Shown here: piece by piece, positions 1 through 7,461 of the stretch
Position numbering within the stretch: the first letter of the stretch is position 1
Layout of the letters: every line of letters starts with the position of its first letter
Translations under genes and position numbers: made by a program
The notes under the pieces: generated by a model
The model's input: the letters and a program-made list of their open reading frames with translations, nothing else
Told to the model about the DNA's origin: nothing
Databases searched by the model: none
Source: CAYJFQ01 sp964369955
Lineage (GTDB): Bacteria > Bacillota_I > Bacilli_A > Erysipelotrichales > Erysipelotrichaceae
DNA length: 10,766 nt
Assembly (NCBI GenBank): GCA_964369955.1
Contig: CAYJFQ010000020.1
Span: 1 to 10,766, forward strand
Reading direction: 5' to 3'

Positions 1-2
1 AT

Positions 3-515
3 AATGTACTTAGAATTATGCCTTACTATGAAAAATATAAAAGCAATAAACTAGATGGCTTGCAGCGATTACTACTACATTGGCAATATCTTCTAGGAAT
101 CATTCCAAAGATTGATACAAGAAATACTAAGCTTTCTGCAGAGTGTGTGGAAGCATTAAAAGAGTTAAATAACATCACAGATCAATTAACAATGATTTGT
201 AAAAATAATTTCAAAACCATTGATGAATTACATGACTATAAACAATCATTATCAAGTTCATTGCAAGAATTGTTAAAGAAACGAAGTCATTCCAATAATA
301 AAATAAAAAAATACATGGAAAAACCTGAAATGAGTTGTATATATAAAGAAAAGAACATCGAATACAACCAATCAATAAAAGCGCTAAGACATCAAATAAA
401 GATGTGTGACATGTTGGAAGAAAGAACCATCCCAACAGCAACCAAATATGTTGTAATAAATGAAAAAATGGAGGAGAACAGACATGAACGAAATAAAGTA
501 TATAAAGCAAGGTGA
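3..515 (+). CDS. Relaxase / mobilization protein, C-terminal fragment (5' end outside window)
   Basis: The reading frame is already open at the window edge, so the ATG at 18 is probably an internal methionine and this is the 3' end of a longer gene. The visible part begins with a YEKYKSNKLDGLQRLLLHW-type stretch, then LLGIIPK, then about 120 charged, coiled-coil-like residues. This order (aromatic/basic K-L-x-G-L-Q-R box followed by a helical tail) is what I recall from the C-terminal end of relaxases in Firmicutes ICEs and Tn4451-type mobilizable elements, which nick oriT to start conjugative transfer. The catalytic N-terminal histidine/tyrosine region lies outside the window, so activity cannot be judged. 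The next gene, a tnpV relative, overlaps its last 32 bases, an arrangement that fits a mobile-element backbone. The family call rests on motif memory only. Confidence 0.6.
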   Translation, partial: NVLRIMPYYEKYKSNKLDGLQRLLLHWQYLLGIIPKIDTRNTKLSAECVEALKELNNITDQLTMICKNNFKTIDELHDYKQSLSSSLQELLKKRSHSNNKIKKYMEKPEMSCIYKEKNIEYNQSIKALRHQIKMCDMLEERTIPTATKYVVINEKMEENRHERNKVYKAR

Positions 516-831
516 TTACTATATTCCAGACTTACAAGTTGAGGAAGACTTGCGATTAACTAGACTAGGTGAAAAATATTAAAAATATTTTACGGATAAA
601 TATAATATTGATATTGCACCTGCACTATACCCTAATTGGATGATAAAACATTTTATTGAAATTGATAAACAGATGTCTTCTCAATTTGAACATTTAATGC
701 TACAATGTGCTAAATTATATGGTATTGATGAAGAATTAAAAGAAATAAATCCAATAAAATGGGTTCAAGAGATGAATAACCTTAAACATAGTGTTGAAGA
801 AAAAATAATATCTGAATATATTAAGCAGTAG
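484..831 (+). pseudogene. tnpV: TnpV-like transposon protein interrupted by an in-frame stop
   Basis: Translation from ATG 484 gives MNEIKYIKQGDYYIPDL, the typical opening of Tn4451-family TnpV proteins (KQGDYYIPDL box). A TAA at 580-582 (codon 33) stops it after 32 residues. The same frame then continues to the TAG at 829-831, with no shift, through the rest of a TnpV-like protein: an FIEIDKQMSSQFEHLM segment and a terminal WVQEMNNLKHSVEEKIISEY segment. Total length would be about 115 codons, normal for the family. TnpV's role in transposition is poorly defined. The single nonsense codon in an otherwise intact frame suggests recent inactivation, a sequencing error, or use of only the downstream part from ATG 640, which has no evident ribosome site. 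It overlaps the relaxase end and precedes the cargo operon. Confidence 0.75.
794..822 (+). promoter_or_regulatory. Candidate sigma-A promoter for the radical SAM-helicase-SMC operon
   Basis: TTGAAG (794-799) and TATATT (817-822) are separated by 17 bases, which gives 4/6 and 5/6 matches to the -35 and -10 consensus. Transcription would begin near 829, leaving a leader of about 26 bases that contains GGAGG at 845-849, five bases before the ATG at 855. The promoter lies inside the 3' end of the tnpV remnant. The AT-rich background makes chance matches likely, so support is moderate. Confidence 0.4.
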
Positions 832-854
832 TATGTAAAAAAATGGAGGATTAA

Positions 855-2018
855 ATGAAAAAAATAGGAATTATTGATGCTGATTTACTAGATAATGGTA
901 CTCGACATCCGAATTTGGCTTGTATGAAGATATCTGCTTTTTACAAAAGTAAAAATTATAAAGTTAAATTATTAGAGGACTACACTAATTTAGATAAGTA
1001 TCATTTAGTTTTTATTTCGAAAGTTTTTAGTTTTACAAAAGTTCCAGAGACTATATATAAAAGAAATAAGTGTAAAGATCCTAATAATCCTGAAGTTGGT
1101 TTAAGAAATAATATTAAAGTTGGAGGGACAGGGTTTTATTTTGAAAATGCGGCTAACTTGCCAAGTGAGATTGAGCATATAATGCCTGATTATAGTCTGT
1201 ATGAAAACTATATTGACAATAGAATAAAAAATGGAGAGCCTGCAAGTAGGTTTAGAGATTATATTGAATTTTCAATCGGATTTGCTACTAGAGGGTGTTT
1301 TAGGAAGTGTGATTTCTGCGTAAATAAAAAATATAACAGGGTTTTTAAACATTCACCAATTTCAGAATTTGTAGATGAAAGCAGACCAAAAATTTATCTA
1401 TGGGATGATAATTTTATGGCTTCATCGGATTTTGATGTAATACTAGATGAACTGATTGCCACAGGAAAGCCATTTCAGTTTAGACAGGGATTAGATGTAA
1501 GGTTGATGACAGAAAAGAAAGCAGCAAAACTGTCAACTGTTAAATATTATGGTGACTACATATTTGCATTTGATCATATAAAAGATAAAGATCTTATTTC
1601 AGAAAAATTAAAGGTGTGGCGTAAACATTCACTCAAAAGCACTAAATTATATGTTTTAACAGGATATGAAAGTCAAGACATAATAGATATAGAAAACACA
1701 TTTGAAAGAATTAAAATATTAATGGAACATGGATGTATCCCATACATTATGAGGTATGAAGAATATAAAAATTCAGAATTTAAAAATATGTATATACAAC
1801 TTGCTAGGTGGTGTAACCAACCAAGTTTTTATAAAAAGAAAAGTTTCCGACAATATTGTGAAGCAAATGAAATATATCATCGCGAAAATACGAAAAATGT
1901 AACGAAAAATAGTTTATGTTATCAAACTATGTTGGATTTTGAAAATGCATATCCAGAAATAGCAAAAAGGTACTTTGATTTACGCTTTGATGAATTAAAT
2001 ATGTATAAAACTAAATAA
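855..2018 (+). CDS. Radical SAM protein, phage/mobile-element type
   Basis: A cysteine cluster CX3CX2C (C148, C152, C155, in RGCFRKCDFC) marks a radical SAM [4Fe-4S] site. The N-terminal ~110 residues (GIIDADLLD start, SKVFSFT near 56-61, GGTGF at 90-94, PDYSLY near 111-116) resemble the cobalamin-binding-like fold seen in radical SAM proteins with an N-terminal Rossmann domain, but no B12-binding DxHxxG motif is visible. Further landmarks are LWDDNFMA (182-189), QGLDVRLM (211-218) and LARWCNQPSF (316-325). I recall this set from a radical SAM group widespread in gut phages and Firmicutes mobile elements, whose substrate is unknown to me. It has a good GGAGG site, is first in the operon, and lies 15 bases from the next gene. 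Enzyme class is near certain; a role in modifying DNA or a cofactor for the downstream system is inference. Confidence 0.9.
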   Translation: MKKIGIIDADLLDNGTRHPNLACMKISAFYKSKNYKVKLLEDYTNLDKYHLVFISKVFSFTKVPETIYKRNKCKDPNNPEVGLRNNIKVGGTGFYFENAANLPSEIEHIMPDYSLYENYIDNRIKNGEPASRFRDYIEFSIGFATRGCFRKCDFCVNKKYNRVFKHSPISEFVDESRPKIYLWDDNFMASSDFDVILDELIATGKPFQFRQGLDVRLMTEKKAAKLSTVKYYGDYIFAFDHIKDKDLISEKLKVWRKHSLKSTKLYVLTGYESQDIIDIENTFERIKILMEHGCIPYIMRYEEYKNSEFKNMYIQLARWCNQPSFYKKKSFRQYCEANEIYHRENTKNVTKNSLCYQTMLDFENAYPEIAKRYFDLRFDELNMYKTK

Positions 2019-2033
2019 AAAACGAGGTAATAT

Positions 2034-2726
2034 ATGGGATTTTATAGAGTATGGGATGATGTTAAGAAGCTAGATATTGATGAAAAAGGATTTATTGATG
2101 AATATTTAACAACATCAGATAAGTCCATAAAAGATTTTGAAAGTGGTAAAGAAAGTGAAGTTGCAATTATATGTGATGTATTGATAAATACAAAAATTGG
2201 TAAACTGATTGATAATATTATAGTAAACAAAACGAATATATGCGCTAAAGATATTCCGCAATATAGTAACTTTGAAAATGCAATTATTGGAGTAAATCGA
2301 ATCTTATCATTTTCTGAAGGACCATTATCGTTTGAAGAACTGGGTAAAAAGCTTGTAAATTCTAAAAGTGAAGTTGCATGCAAAAAATATGGGGAAAATC
2401 ACGCTAAAGTTGCACAAGAATTGTCTTTAGTGACGATAGACAAGCAAGGAGTTAATTTTGTTAGTAACACGAGTTTTGGAAATTTATTTTTAATGCTATC
2501 AGATGAATTAAAGTATAAATTAGCGAAGCGCCTATTATTACGTAATAAATTCATTCAACTTTTAATTAATGAAGCAAAATGTGGAGAATGCTCATATCAA
2601 AAGCTGGCAGAAGAAGTTTTATCTACAAGTACTGCTATTCGTAGAAAGTCAAACTGTAAATACATTATAGAATTAATATTAAAAAATACGAGTCATGAAA
2701 ACTTATTACATAATATAAGTTGGTAG
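2034..2726 (+). CDS. Hypothetical protein, possible winged-helix domain
   Basis: A 230-aa soluble protein that I do not recognise. No signal peptide or membrane segment is visible. Residues ~85-145 (ILSFSEGPLSFEELGKKLV, then a helix, then LVTIDKQGVNFV) have the helix-turn-helix-strand-wing look of a winged-helix DNA-binding domain; this is a visual judgement, not a profile match. Residues 160-230 are mostly helical, with a CGEC pair at 183-186 that is too isolated to call a zinc site. GAGG (2024-2027) precedes the ATG by six bases. The stop codon overlaps the ribosome site of the helicase gene, so the two are probably translated in step. Position between a radical SAM gene and a nuclease-helicase suggests a DNA-recognition or regulatory subunit, which is inference only. 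Confidence 0.8.
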   Translation: MGFYRVWDDVKKLDIDEKGFIDEYLTTSDKSIKDFESGKESEVAIICDVLINTKIGKLIDNIIVNKTNICAKDIPQYSNFENAIIGVNRILSFSEGPLSFEELGKKLVNSKSEVACKKYGENHAKVAQELSLVTIDKQGVNFVSNTSFGNLFLMLSDELKYKLAKRLLLRNKFIQLLINEAKCGECSYQKLAEEVLSTSTAIRRKSNCKYIIELILKNTSHENLLHNISW

Positions 2727-2735
2727 GAGAAAAAT

Positions 2736-4823
2736 ATGGGGTTAAGGGAGATTAGTATTGAGAAGTGTTATGAGACAGCAGAAGATGAGCATTATCTGTT
2801 AAACAATTTTTATATTCCAACTATGAAAAGAACAAAAGTATATTCGCGAATTGCTGGATTTTTCAGTAGTACAAGCTTATATGTGGCATCAGAGGGAATA
2901 GAGGCACTCGTTGACAATGATGGAGTAATAAGATTGCTAATATCTCCAGAACTGTCTGAAAGTGATCTAAGCATATTGAATAGTTATCAAACGGATGAAT
3001 TTGAAAAAATAACAAATTATCTATATGACTTCGATGTTTCGGACTTTTTATCCAATGATAGACTTAAGTTATTTGCATGGCTTTTGGCAAATGAAAGGCT
3101 AGAGATTAAGATTGTGATAAATAATAGGTCTGGAAGTACTTTGTTTCATCAAAAAGTTGGTATCTTTGAAGATAATAATGGCGATATGGTTTCATTTAGT
3201 GGTTCTATCAATGAAACTGCACAAGCATGGATAGGAAATATTGAAGAATTTAAAACTTTCAAATCATGGGAGCGTGGACAAAATGAATATCTATTGAGTG
3301 ATTTGAAAAAATTTAATGACTATTGGAGTAATAATAAAAAAAGACTTGCAAGTGTATATGATTTACCAGTTGCAATAAAAAATAAAATAATTAGTAGTGC
3401 TCCTAAAAATATTGATGATATAGGGGCAATGAAAAAATTTCGAGAAAAACGTCAACAAGAAAATACTACTTTGAGTTTATTTCCACATCAAAAAGAAGCG
3501 GTTAAAGCTTGGAATGCTAATAATAAAAAACTCTTATTTGAAATGGCTACAGGAACTGGAAAAACTAGAACGGCTATCGGATGCTATTTAGGGGTGAGGA
3601 AAAATAATGAAAAATTATTAACTATTATTTCAACACCTCAAAATATATTGTCTAAACAATGGAAAAATGATATAGAAATAGAATTGGATATTAATGTAGG
3701 TGAGTCATTTATAATAGATGGAAGTATAAAAAATTGGCGTAAAGAGCTTGAAAAGAATTTACTTGACTTACAAAATGAATTTTATAAGCAAATTGTTATT
3801 TATACTAACCATGCAACATCAAGCAGTAGAGATTTTATAAAACTTGTAAAAGAATACAAAGGTAAAATACCTACTCTCTTCATTTGTGATGAAGTTCATG
3901 CAATTGGTTCAGATAAGCAACAAAATGCTTTGCTTGACATCTACGATTATAGAATTGGTCTTAGTGCAACACCTGAACGTATGTATGATGAGTTGGGAAC
4001 AAAAGTCATTCGTGACTATTTTGGAGAAAATAGTTATCAATTTACAATATATGATGCACTAAACTCAATTAATCCAATCACTAATAGACCGTTTTTGAAT
4101 AGATTTAATTACTACCCAATATTTGTCCCTTTATCAGAAGAGGAACAGGCTAAGTATAATGAAATAACGCGTAAAATAATAGGACTACGTTCAAATGATG
4201 ATGTTGATGAGGAGCAGATTAAAACGCTATTAAATAATCGTGCACGTATTGTAAAAAATGCTGTATACAAAATGGCTGAATTTGAAGCATTAACGAAGAA
4301 CTTAAAGAACAGAGGAGAGCTACGAGATACAATAGCTTTTCTAACGGAAAATCAAATTACTGATGGGATGCATATACTTCATAAACTAAGTTGTCACTGT
4401 AGCAAAATTACAGAACAGGAATCAACCACGAAAAAATTAGGTGCAAATGATTTGTCAGAAAGAGAAGAGTATATCGATCAATTTCGAAGAGGTAATACGC
4501 AGGTGTTACTAGGATTAAAGTGTTTAGATGAAGGAATAGATATAAAAAATGCAAGAATTGCAATCTTAGTTGCAAGCAGTACAAATCCAAGAGAGTATGT
4601 GCAAAGAGTGGGGAGAGTTATCCGAGATGTCCCAGGAAAAAAAACATCCGAGATATATGATTTTATCGTTACCCCCAATGGAGAAGAAAGCATATATCTA
4701 CTCGAAAAAGAAGCCAAGCGAGCGAATGAAATATCGAAGAATGCAGTGAATTATGAACATGTTATTAATATTTTCAAGGAAAGAGGGGTAGATTTAAATG
4801 CCGATAAATTCGAAAATAATTAA
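2736..4823 (+). CDS. PLD-nuclease / SF2 (DEAD/DEAH) helicase fusion
   Basis: Two domains can be read directly. Residues ~30-200 form a phospholipase D-type domain: a VYSRIAGFFSS strand near 35-45 and one HKD-like motif with H138, K140 and the G-S-x-N-E at 156-160. A single motif implies that a dimer builds the active site. Residues ~245-650 are an SF2 helicase: Q252 upstream of Walker A, GTGKT (273-277), DEVH (385-388), SATPER (410-415), the motif V region LDEGIDI (597-603), and motif VI QRVGRVIR (623-630). The family would translocate on DNA by ATP hydrolysis and cut it. Similar PLD-helicase proteins are known among restriction enzymes linked to DNA phosphorothioation and other defence loci. 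AGGAGA overlaps the preceding stop and supports this start. The last 26 bases overlap the next small gene. It is the likely effector of the operon. Confidence 0.92.
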   Translation: MGLREISIEKCYETAEDEHYLLNNFYIPTMKRTKVYSRIAGFFSSTSLYVASEGIEALVDNDGVIRLLISPELSESDLSILNSYQTDEFEKITNYLYDFDVSDFLSNDRLKLFAWLLANERLEIKIVINNRSGSTLFHQKVGIFEDNNGDMVSFSGSINETAQAWIGNIEEFKTFKSWERGQNEYLLSDLKKFNDYWSNNKKRLASVYDLPVAIKNKIISSAPKNIDDIGAMKKFREKRQQENTTLSLFPHQKEAVKAWNANNKKLLFEMATGTGKTRTAIGCYLGVRKNNEKLLTIISTPQNILSKQWKNDIEIELDINVGESFIIDGSIKNWRKELEKNLLDLQNEFYKQIVIYTNHATSSSRDFIKLVKEYKGKIPTLFICDEVHAIGSDKQQNALLDIYDYRIGLSATPERMYDELGTKVIRDYFGENSYQFTIYDALNSINPITNRPFLNRFNYYPIFVPLSEEEQAKYNEITRKIIGLRSNDDVDEEQIKTLLNNRARIVKNAVYKMAEFEALTKNLKNRGELRDTIAFLTENQITDGMHILHKLSCHCSKITEQESTTKKLGANDLSEREEYIDQFRRGNTQVLLGLKCLDEGIDIKNARIAILVASSTNPREYVQRVGRVIRDVPGKKTSEIYDFIVTPNGEESIYLLEKEAKRANEISKNAVNYEHVINIFKERGVDLNADKFENN

Positions 4824-4965
4824 GGAAATTGAAAAACAAGAGGATGAAAAGCTAAAGAAAGTTATGCTGACAATACTTGAAAAAGAAGATTCAGGGACTT
4901 ATAAATATAAAGATGTCTATGAACAAATAATTAATAATTATATTGAGGAAATGGAGGTGGAGTAG
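4798..4965 (+). CDS. Small acidic protein (55 aa), overlapping the helicase gene
   Basis: The ATG at 4798 is preceded nine bases upstream by AGAGGGG (4782-4788), and an in-frame TAA sits directly before it (4795-4797), so no longer start exists. The protein begins MPINSKIIKEIEKQEDEKLK and is rich in E and K, net acidic, and probably helical. It contains no cysteine and no membrane segment. It overlaps the helicase by 26 bases, and its TAG is immediately followed by the ATG of the SMC-like gene; its own last codons (EMEVE) encode the GGAGGT ribosome site used by that gene. Such interlocking argues that it is translated and produced in step with both neighbours, perhaps as a linker or regulatory subunit. 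No family is recognised, and it is easily missed by gene callers because of its size. Confidence 0.7.
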   Translation: MPINSKIIKEIEKQEDEKLKKVMLTILEKEDSGTYKYKDVYEQIINNYIEEMEVE

Positions 4966-6978
4966 ATGATATTCATAAAAAAAGTAAAGTTACTAAATTA
5001 TCGACAATACAAAGATATTGAGATTAATTTTGATGACAACTCAGAAATTAGTAATAATAACTTGTTTGTTATTAAAGCAATGAATGGAACTGGAAAAACG
5101 ACTTTACTGAATTCTATTTTGTGGTGTTTATACGGAAAAGAATATTACATTCAAGATGAAGAGAAAGCTTTACAAATACTTAATTCAAGCACTTTAGATG
5201 ATTCAGGTGTAGGCGAATTAATAAATGTTGAAGTTATGGTAACAGTAGTTGATAAAAAAACAGAGAAGCTTCTAGAATTTAAACGAGTGCAAACATTTAA
5301 TATAAAACACAATCCATTAGAGAATAAAAAAGTTTGTATATCTAACAACACTGATTTTTCAATTAATATGTCAGAGTTAGGCGTTAATACTAAACTTATT
5401 CAAGATGAAGAAGATACAAGTAGCATTGTTAAGCAATACTTTGATGAAGCAATTTATAACTTTTATTTCTTTGATGGTGAAAATCTAAAAAATTATTTCA
5501 CTAAAGAAAAAGCAAAAAATATAAAAGATTCAATTTATAATTTATCACAAGTGACTTTATTGCAAAATGCAATAAATCACTGTAATAGTTTGCAAGAAGA
5601 TAAGTCAAGGTCATCACGAAGAATATTAGGAATTGATGAATCAAAAATAGAGGATGCGAACACATTAAATGATAATATAAATTATGAAAAGAGTAGAATT
5701 AGGACAAATCAAATAAATATAGATAGAAGTGAAAATAGATTAAAAAAAGTAAATGAGCAACTAGAAAACTATGAGCCAATTAAATTGAAAATTGAGCAAA
5801 GAAACACACTAGAGTTTGACTTAAAAAAAATCGAGAATGATATGAAGGAGCACAGAAATAAATTTTATGAGTTCATATATTCTAGTCTTATTGATATTAC
5901 TTTTTATCCAAGCGTTAAGAAGACCTATGAGATGATACTTGATAAAGAGCAAGGTGGAAGCTTGCCTCCTAATATAGATAAGAACCAATTGAAGCAAATT
6001 ATTGAAGACCATGTATTAAATTGTCCAGTATGTAATAGTGAAATTGATAAAGACAGTATTATGTTTATTAAGCAAATTATTGAAAGGACAGATATTTCAT
6101 CATCATCATCTCATTACTTAATGGGGATAAAATCCGAACTTAAAAGGTCGATAGATAGATGTCAAGAGTATCCTGTAAAAAAAGAAAAGTTAATGGATGA
6201 AGAGAAAAAATTAGCAACTATTATTAGTGAAAAAACTTCTCATATAGAAGAAATAAATTCATTTTTATCAAATTATTCGACAAATATAGATGAGCTAGAC
6301 ATTCCAAAACTACAGAAAGAAAGAACATATTATAATAAAGAGATAAGTGATGCAAACACTCAAATTGGACAAGCGAATGAAAAAATATCAAGTTATGAAA
6401 ATAGATTGATTTCACTTGAAAAAGAATTAAAAAAGCTAGAGGAAAAGCAAGCACAAAAGAGTAGATATAATAAACAAGTTCAAGTCTTGAGGAATCTAGT
6501 GAGAGAGTATGAAAAAATTCAAGAAACTTTAGTTTCTGAGGTGAAAAGTGATATTCAGAACTTTACTTGGAGCCATTTTGATAAGATGTTATGGAAAGAT
6601 AAAACGTTTAACAAGCTTATTATTACTGATGATTATGAACTTTCAGTAAAAGATACAAGTGATCGTGAAATAAGAGGATCTTTAAGCGCTACTGAATTGA
6701 TGGCACTTGCATATGCGTTTACACTATCAGTGCATGAAGCATCTGGAAAGAATTGTCCATTAGTTGTAGATTCACCACTTGGGAGGGTATCTGATAAAAA
6801 TAGAGAAAATATGGCATTTGACTTACTTGAGTCATCCAGAAAAAAACAAATAATTCTCTTATTTACTCCTGATGAATATTCTGAAGAAGTCAAAAATGTA
6901 TTTGAACAAAATAGATGTAATATACAAACACTTATGCTAACAGAAGACGAAAAAGAAATATTAAAGGTAGGTGTATAA
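4966..6978 (+). CDS. Rad50/DndD-like SMC ATPase with zinc hook
   Basis: The 670-aa protein has the layout of DndD and Rad50-like ATPases. An N-terminal ATPase half opens with FIKKVKLLNYRQYKDIEINF and has Walker A NGTGKTTLL (40-48) and FYFFDGE (166-172), a box typical of DndD-like proteins. Long coiled coils (about 235-300 and 385-530) flank a CPVC zinc hook (353-356) that can dimerise two molecules. The C-terminal half has a signature region SLSATELMALAY (572-583), Walker B PLVVDSP (598-604) and the DSPLGRVSD D-loop. Family members use ATP-driven opening and closing to bind DNA; DndD does this in phosphorothioate modification. Two departures are visible: the first Walker A glycine is alanine (A38), and the signature glycine is threonine (T576). 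GGAGGT at 4953-4958 sets the start. DndD itself is one possibility; a defence-specific SMC cousin is equally possible. Confidence 0.87.
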   Translation: MIFIKKVKLLNYRQYKDIEINFDDNSEISNNNLFVIKAMNGTGKTTLLNSILWCLYGKEYYIQDEEKALQILNSSTLDDSGVGELINVEVMVTVVDKKTEKLLEFKRVQTFNIKHNPLENKKVCISNNTDFSINMSELGVNTKLIQDEEDTSSIVKQYFDEAIYNFYFFDGENLKNYFTKEKAKNIKDSIYNLSQVTLLQNAINHCNSLQEDKSRSSRRILGIDESKIEDANTLNDNINYEKSRIRTNQINIDRSENRLKKVNEQLENYEPIKLKIEQRNTLEFDLKKIENDMKEHRNKFYEFIYSSLIDITFYPSVKKTYEMILDKEQGGSLPPNIDKNQLKQIIEDHVLNCPVCNSEIDKDSIMFIKQIIERTDISSSSSHYLMGIKSELKRSIDRCQEYPVKKEKLMDEEKKLATIISEKTSHIEEINSFLSNYSTNIDELDIPKLQKERTYYNKEISDANTQIGQANEKISSYENRLISLEKELKKLEEKQAQKSRYNKQVQVLRNLVREYEKIQETLVSEVKSDIQNFTWSHFDKMLWKDKTFNKLIITDDYELSVKDTSDREIRGSLSATELMALAYAFTLSVHEASGKNCPLVVDSPLGRVSDKNRENMAFDLLESSRKKQIILLFTPDEYSEEVKNVFEQNRCNIQTLMLTEDEKEILKVGV

Positions 6979-6979
6979 A

Positions 6980-7399
6980 ATGGCAGATAGAATAAATATA
7001 GAACAAGAGCAAAGAAAGCTAATAGATGAGCTAAAAAACAGTAAGATGTTAAATATTAAAATACTTGGAAATAGTGAATTGTTTCTACTTGCAGTAGCAT
7101 TTGGTTTTGATAACCCTAAAGATCTTAAATCGAAAGATGGATATGTTCTTTTTAGTACTTTAAATGATAAATTTAAATCGATGGTTAGTTCGATTAATTT
7201 GGCGAAATGTGAGACATCTGATGATATTGAACATTCAAGTAATTTAGAGCGAAACATTGAGATGGCAGAAAAGCATGCAAAAACTGGCTTTGAAGAGTTA
7301 TCACAGTTGTTCTCAGAAGATGATGAAGAGTTATTGTTTAAGAGAATGCTTCACAAAGTAGACATGCTATACAAAGTAAATATAGATGAATTTAAATAG
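6980..7399 (+). CDS. DndE-sized small protein following the DndD-like gene
   Basis: A 139-aa, mainly helical, acidic protein. I chose ATG 6980 (one base after the SMC stop, AGG at 6969-6971 eight bases upstream) over the GTG at 6971, which would lie too close to the ribosome site. Residues ~20-40 (NSKMLNIKILGNSELFLLAVAFGFDN) carry a small hydrophobic patch. This pattern recalls DndE and similar small partners encoded beside DndD-like ATPases, where a short helical protein follows the SMC gene and may bind nicked DNA or help it assemble. The match is by context, size and a loose pattern only; I cannot claim orthology. The long helical tail (~95-139) is longer than in classical DndE, which is about 110 residues. 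It ends the tightly coupled block. Confidence 0.6.
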   Translation: MADRINIEQEQRKLIDELKNSKMLNIKILGNSELFLLAVAFGFDNPKDLKSKDGYVLFSTLNDKFKSMVSSINLAKCETSDDIEHSSNLERNIEMAEKHAKTGFEELSQLFSEDDEELLFKRMLHKVDMLYKVNIDEFK

Positions 7400-7409
7400 G
7401 GAAGGAGTG

Positions 7410-7446
7410 TATGATATTAATCACCATTAAGGTACAACGTATCATA
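7410..7446 (+). repeat. Inverted repeat in the leader ahead of the AIPR gene
   Basis: The arms TATGATA (7410-7416) and TATCATA (7440-7446) are perfect complements around a 23-base loop. Because TAT(G/C)ATA is nearly its own palindrome, the same blocks also read as a near-perfect direct repeat, GTATGATAT (7409-7417) and GTATCATAT (7439-7447), one mismatch apart. The repeat sits just upstream of a -10 box, so it may be an operator pair for a repressor. As RNA it could fold and bring the AAGGAG at 7402-7407 closer to the AIPR start. Either role is inference. Confidence 0.45.
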
Positions 7447-7458
7447 TTGTATAATTAA
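7411..7458 (+). other. Possible 15-codon leader ORF in frame with AIPR
   Basis: ATG 7411 opens MILITIKVQRIILYN and ends at TAA 7456-7458, three bases before the AIPR start and in the same frame. AAGGAG (7402-7407) lies only three bases from the ATG, closer than is usual. It may be a real leader peptide that couples translation to AIPR, a remnant of a longer AIPR N-terminus lost to a nonsense change, or chance. No other evidence of coding is visible. Confidence 0.25.
7450..7455 (+). promoter_or_regulatory. Consensus -10 box immediately upstream of AIPR
   Basis: TATAAT matches the -10 consensus fully. No good -35 is seen: at 17-base spacing the bases are TTAAGG (7427-7432). A start six to seven bases downstream would fall at 7461-7462, on the AIPR ATG itself, which would give a leaderless or nearly leaderless transcript. 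AT richness lowers confidence, but the absence of a ribosome site before the ATG fits. Confidence 0.35.
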
Positions 7459-7461
7459 ATT

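Noticed and set aside
211..510. Minus-strand ORFs (for example 211-510, 2042-2383, 6961-7257) of 60-113 codons
   Set aside because: Each lies entirely, or nearly so, opposite a well-supported plus-strand gene, has no recognisable domain, and shows the hydrophobic F/L/S-rich composition expected of antisense to AT-rich coding sequence.
640..831. Separate 63-aa gene starting at ATG 640
   Set aside because: It is in the same frame as the upstream KQGDYYIPDL segment and has no ribosome site; it reads better as the distal part of a broken tnpV.
855..2018. Viperin (antiviral nucleotide-making radical SAM)
   Set aside because: Length, the N-terminal Rossmann-like region and the LARWCNQPSF and QGLDVRLM landmarks fit the phage/mobile-element radical SAM group instead.
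6096..6112. TCA/CAT trinucleotide run
   Set aside because: It encodes a short serine stretch (about residues 378-382) in the SMC protein beside the zinc hook; too short to be a meaningful repeat array.
6971..7399. GTG 6971 as the start of the DndE-sized gene
   Set aside because: It lies too close to the AAAGG (6963-6967) and would overlap the SMC gene by eight bases; ATG 6980 has better spacing from AGG at 6969-6971.
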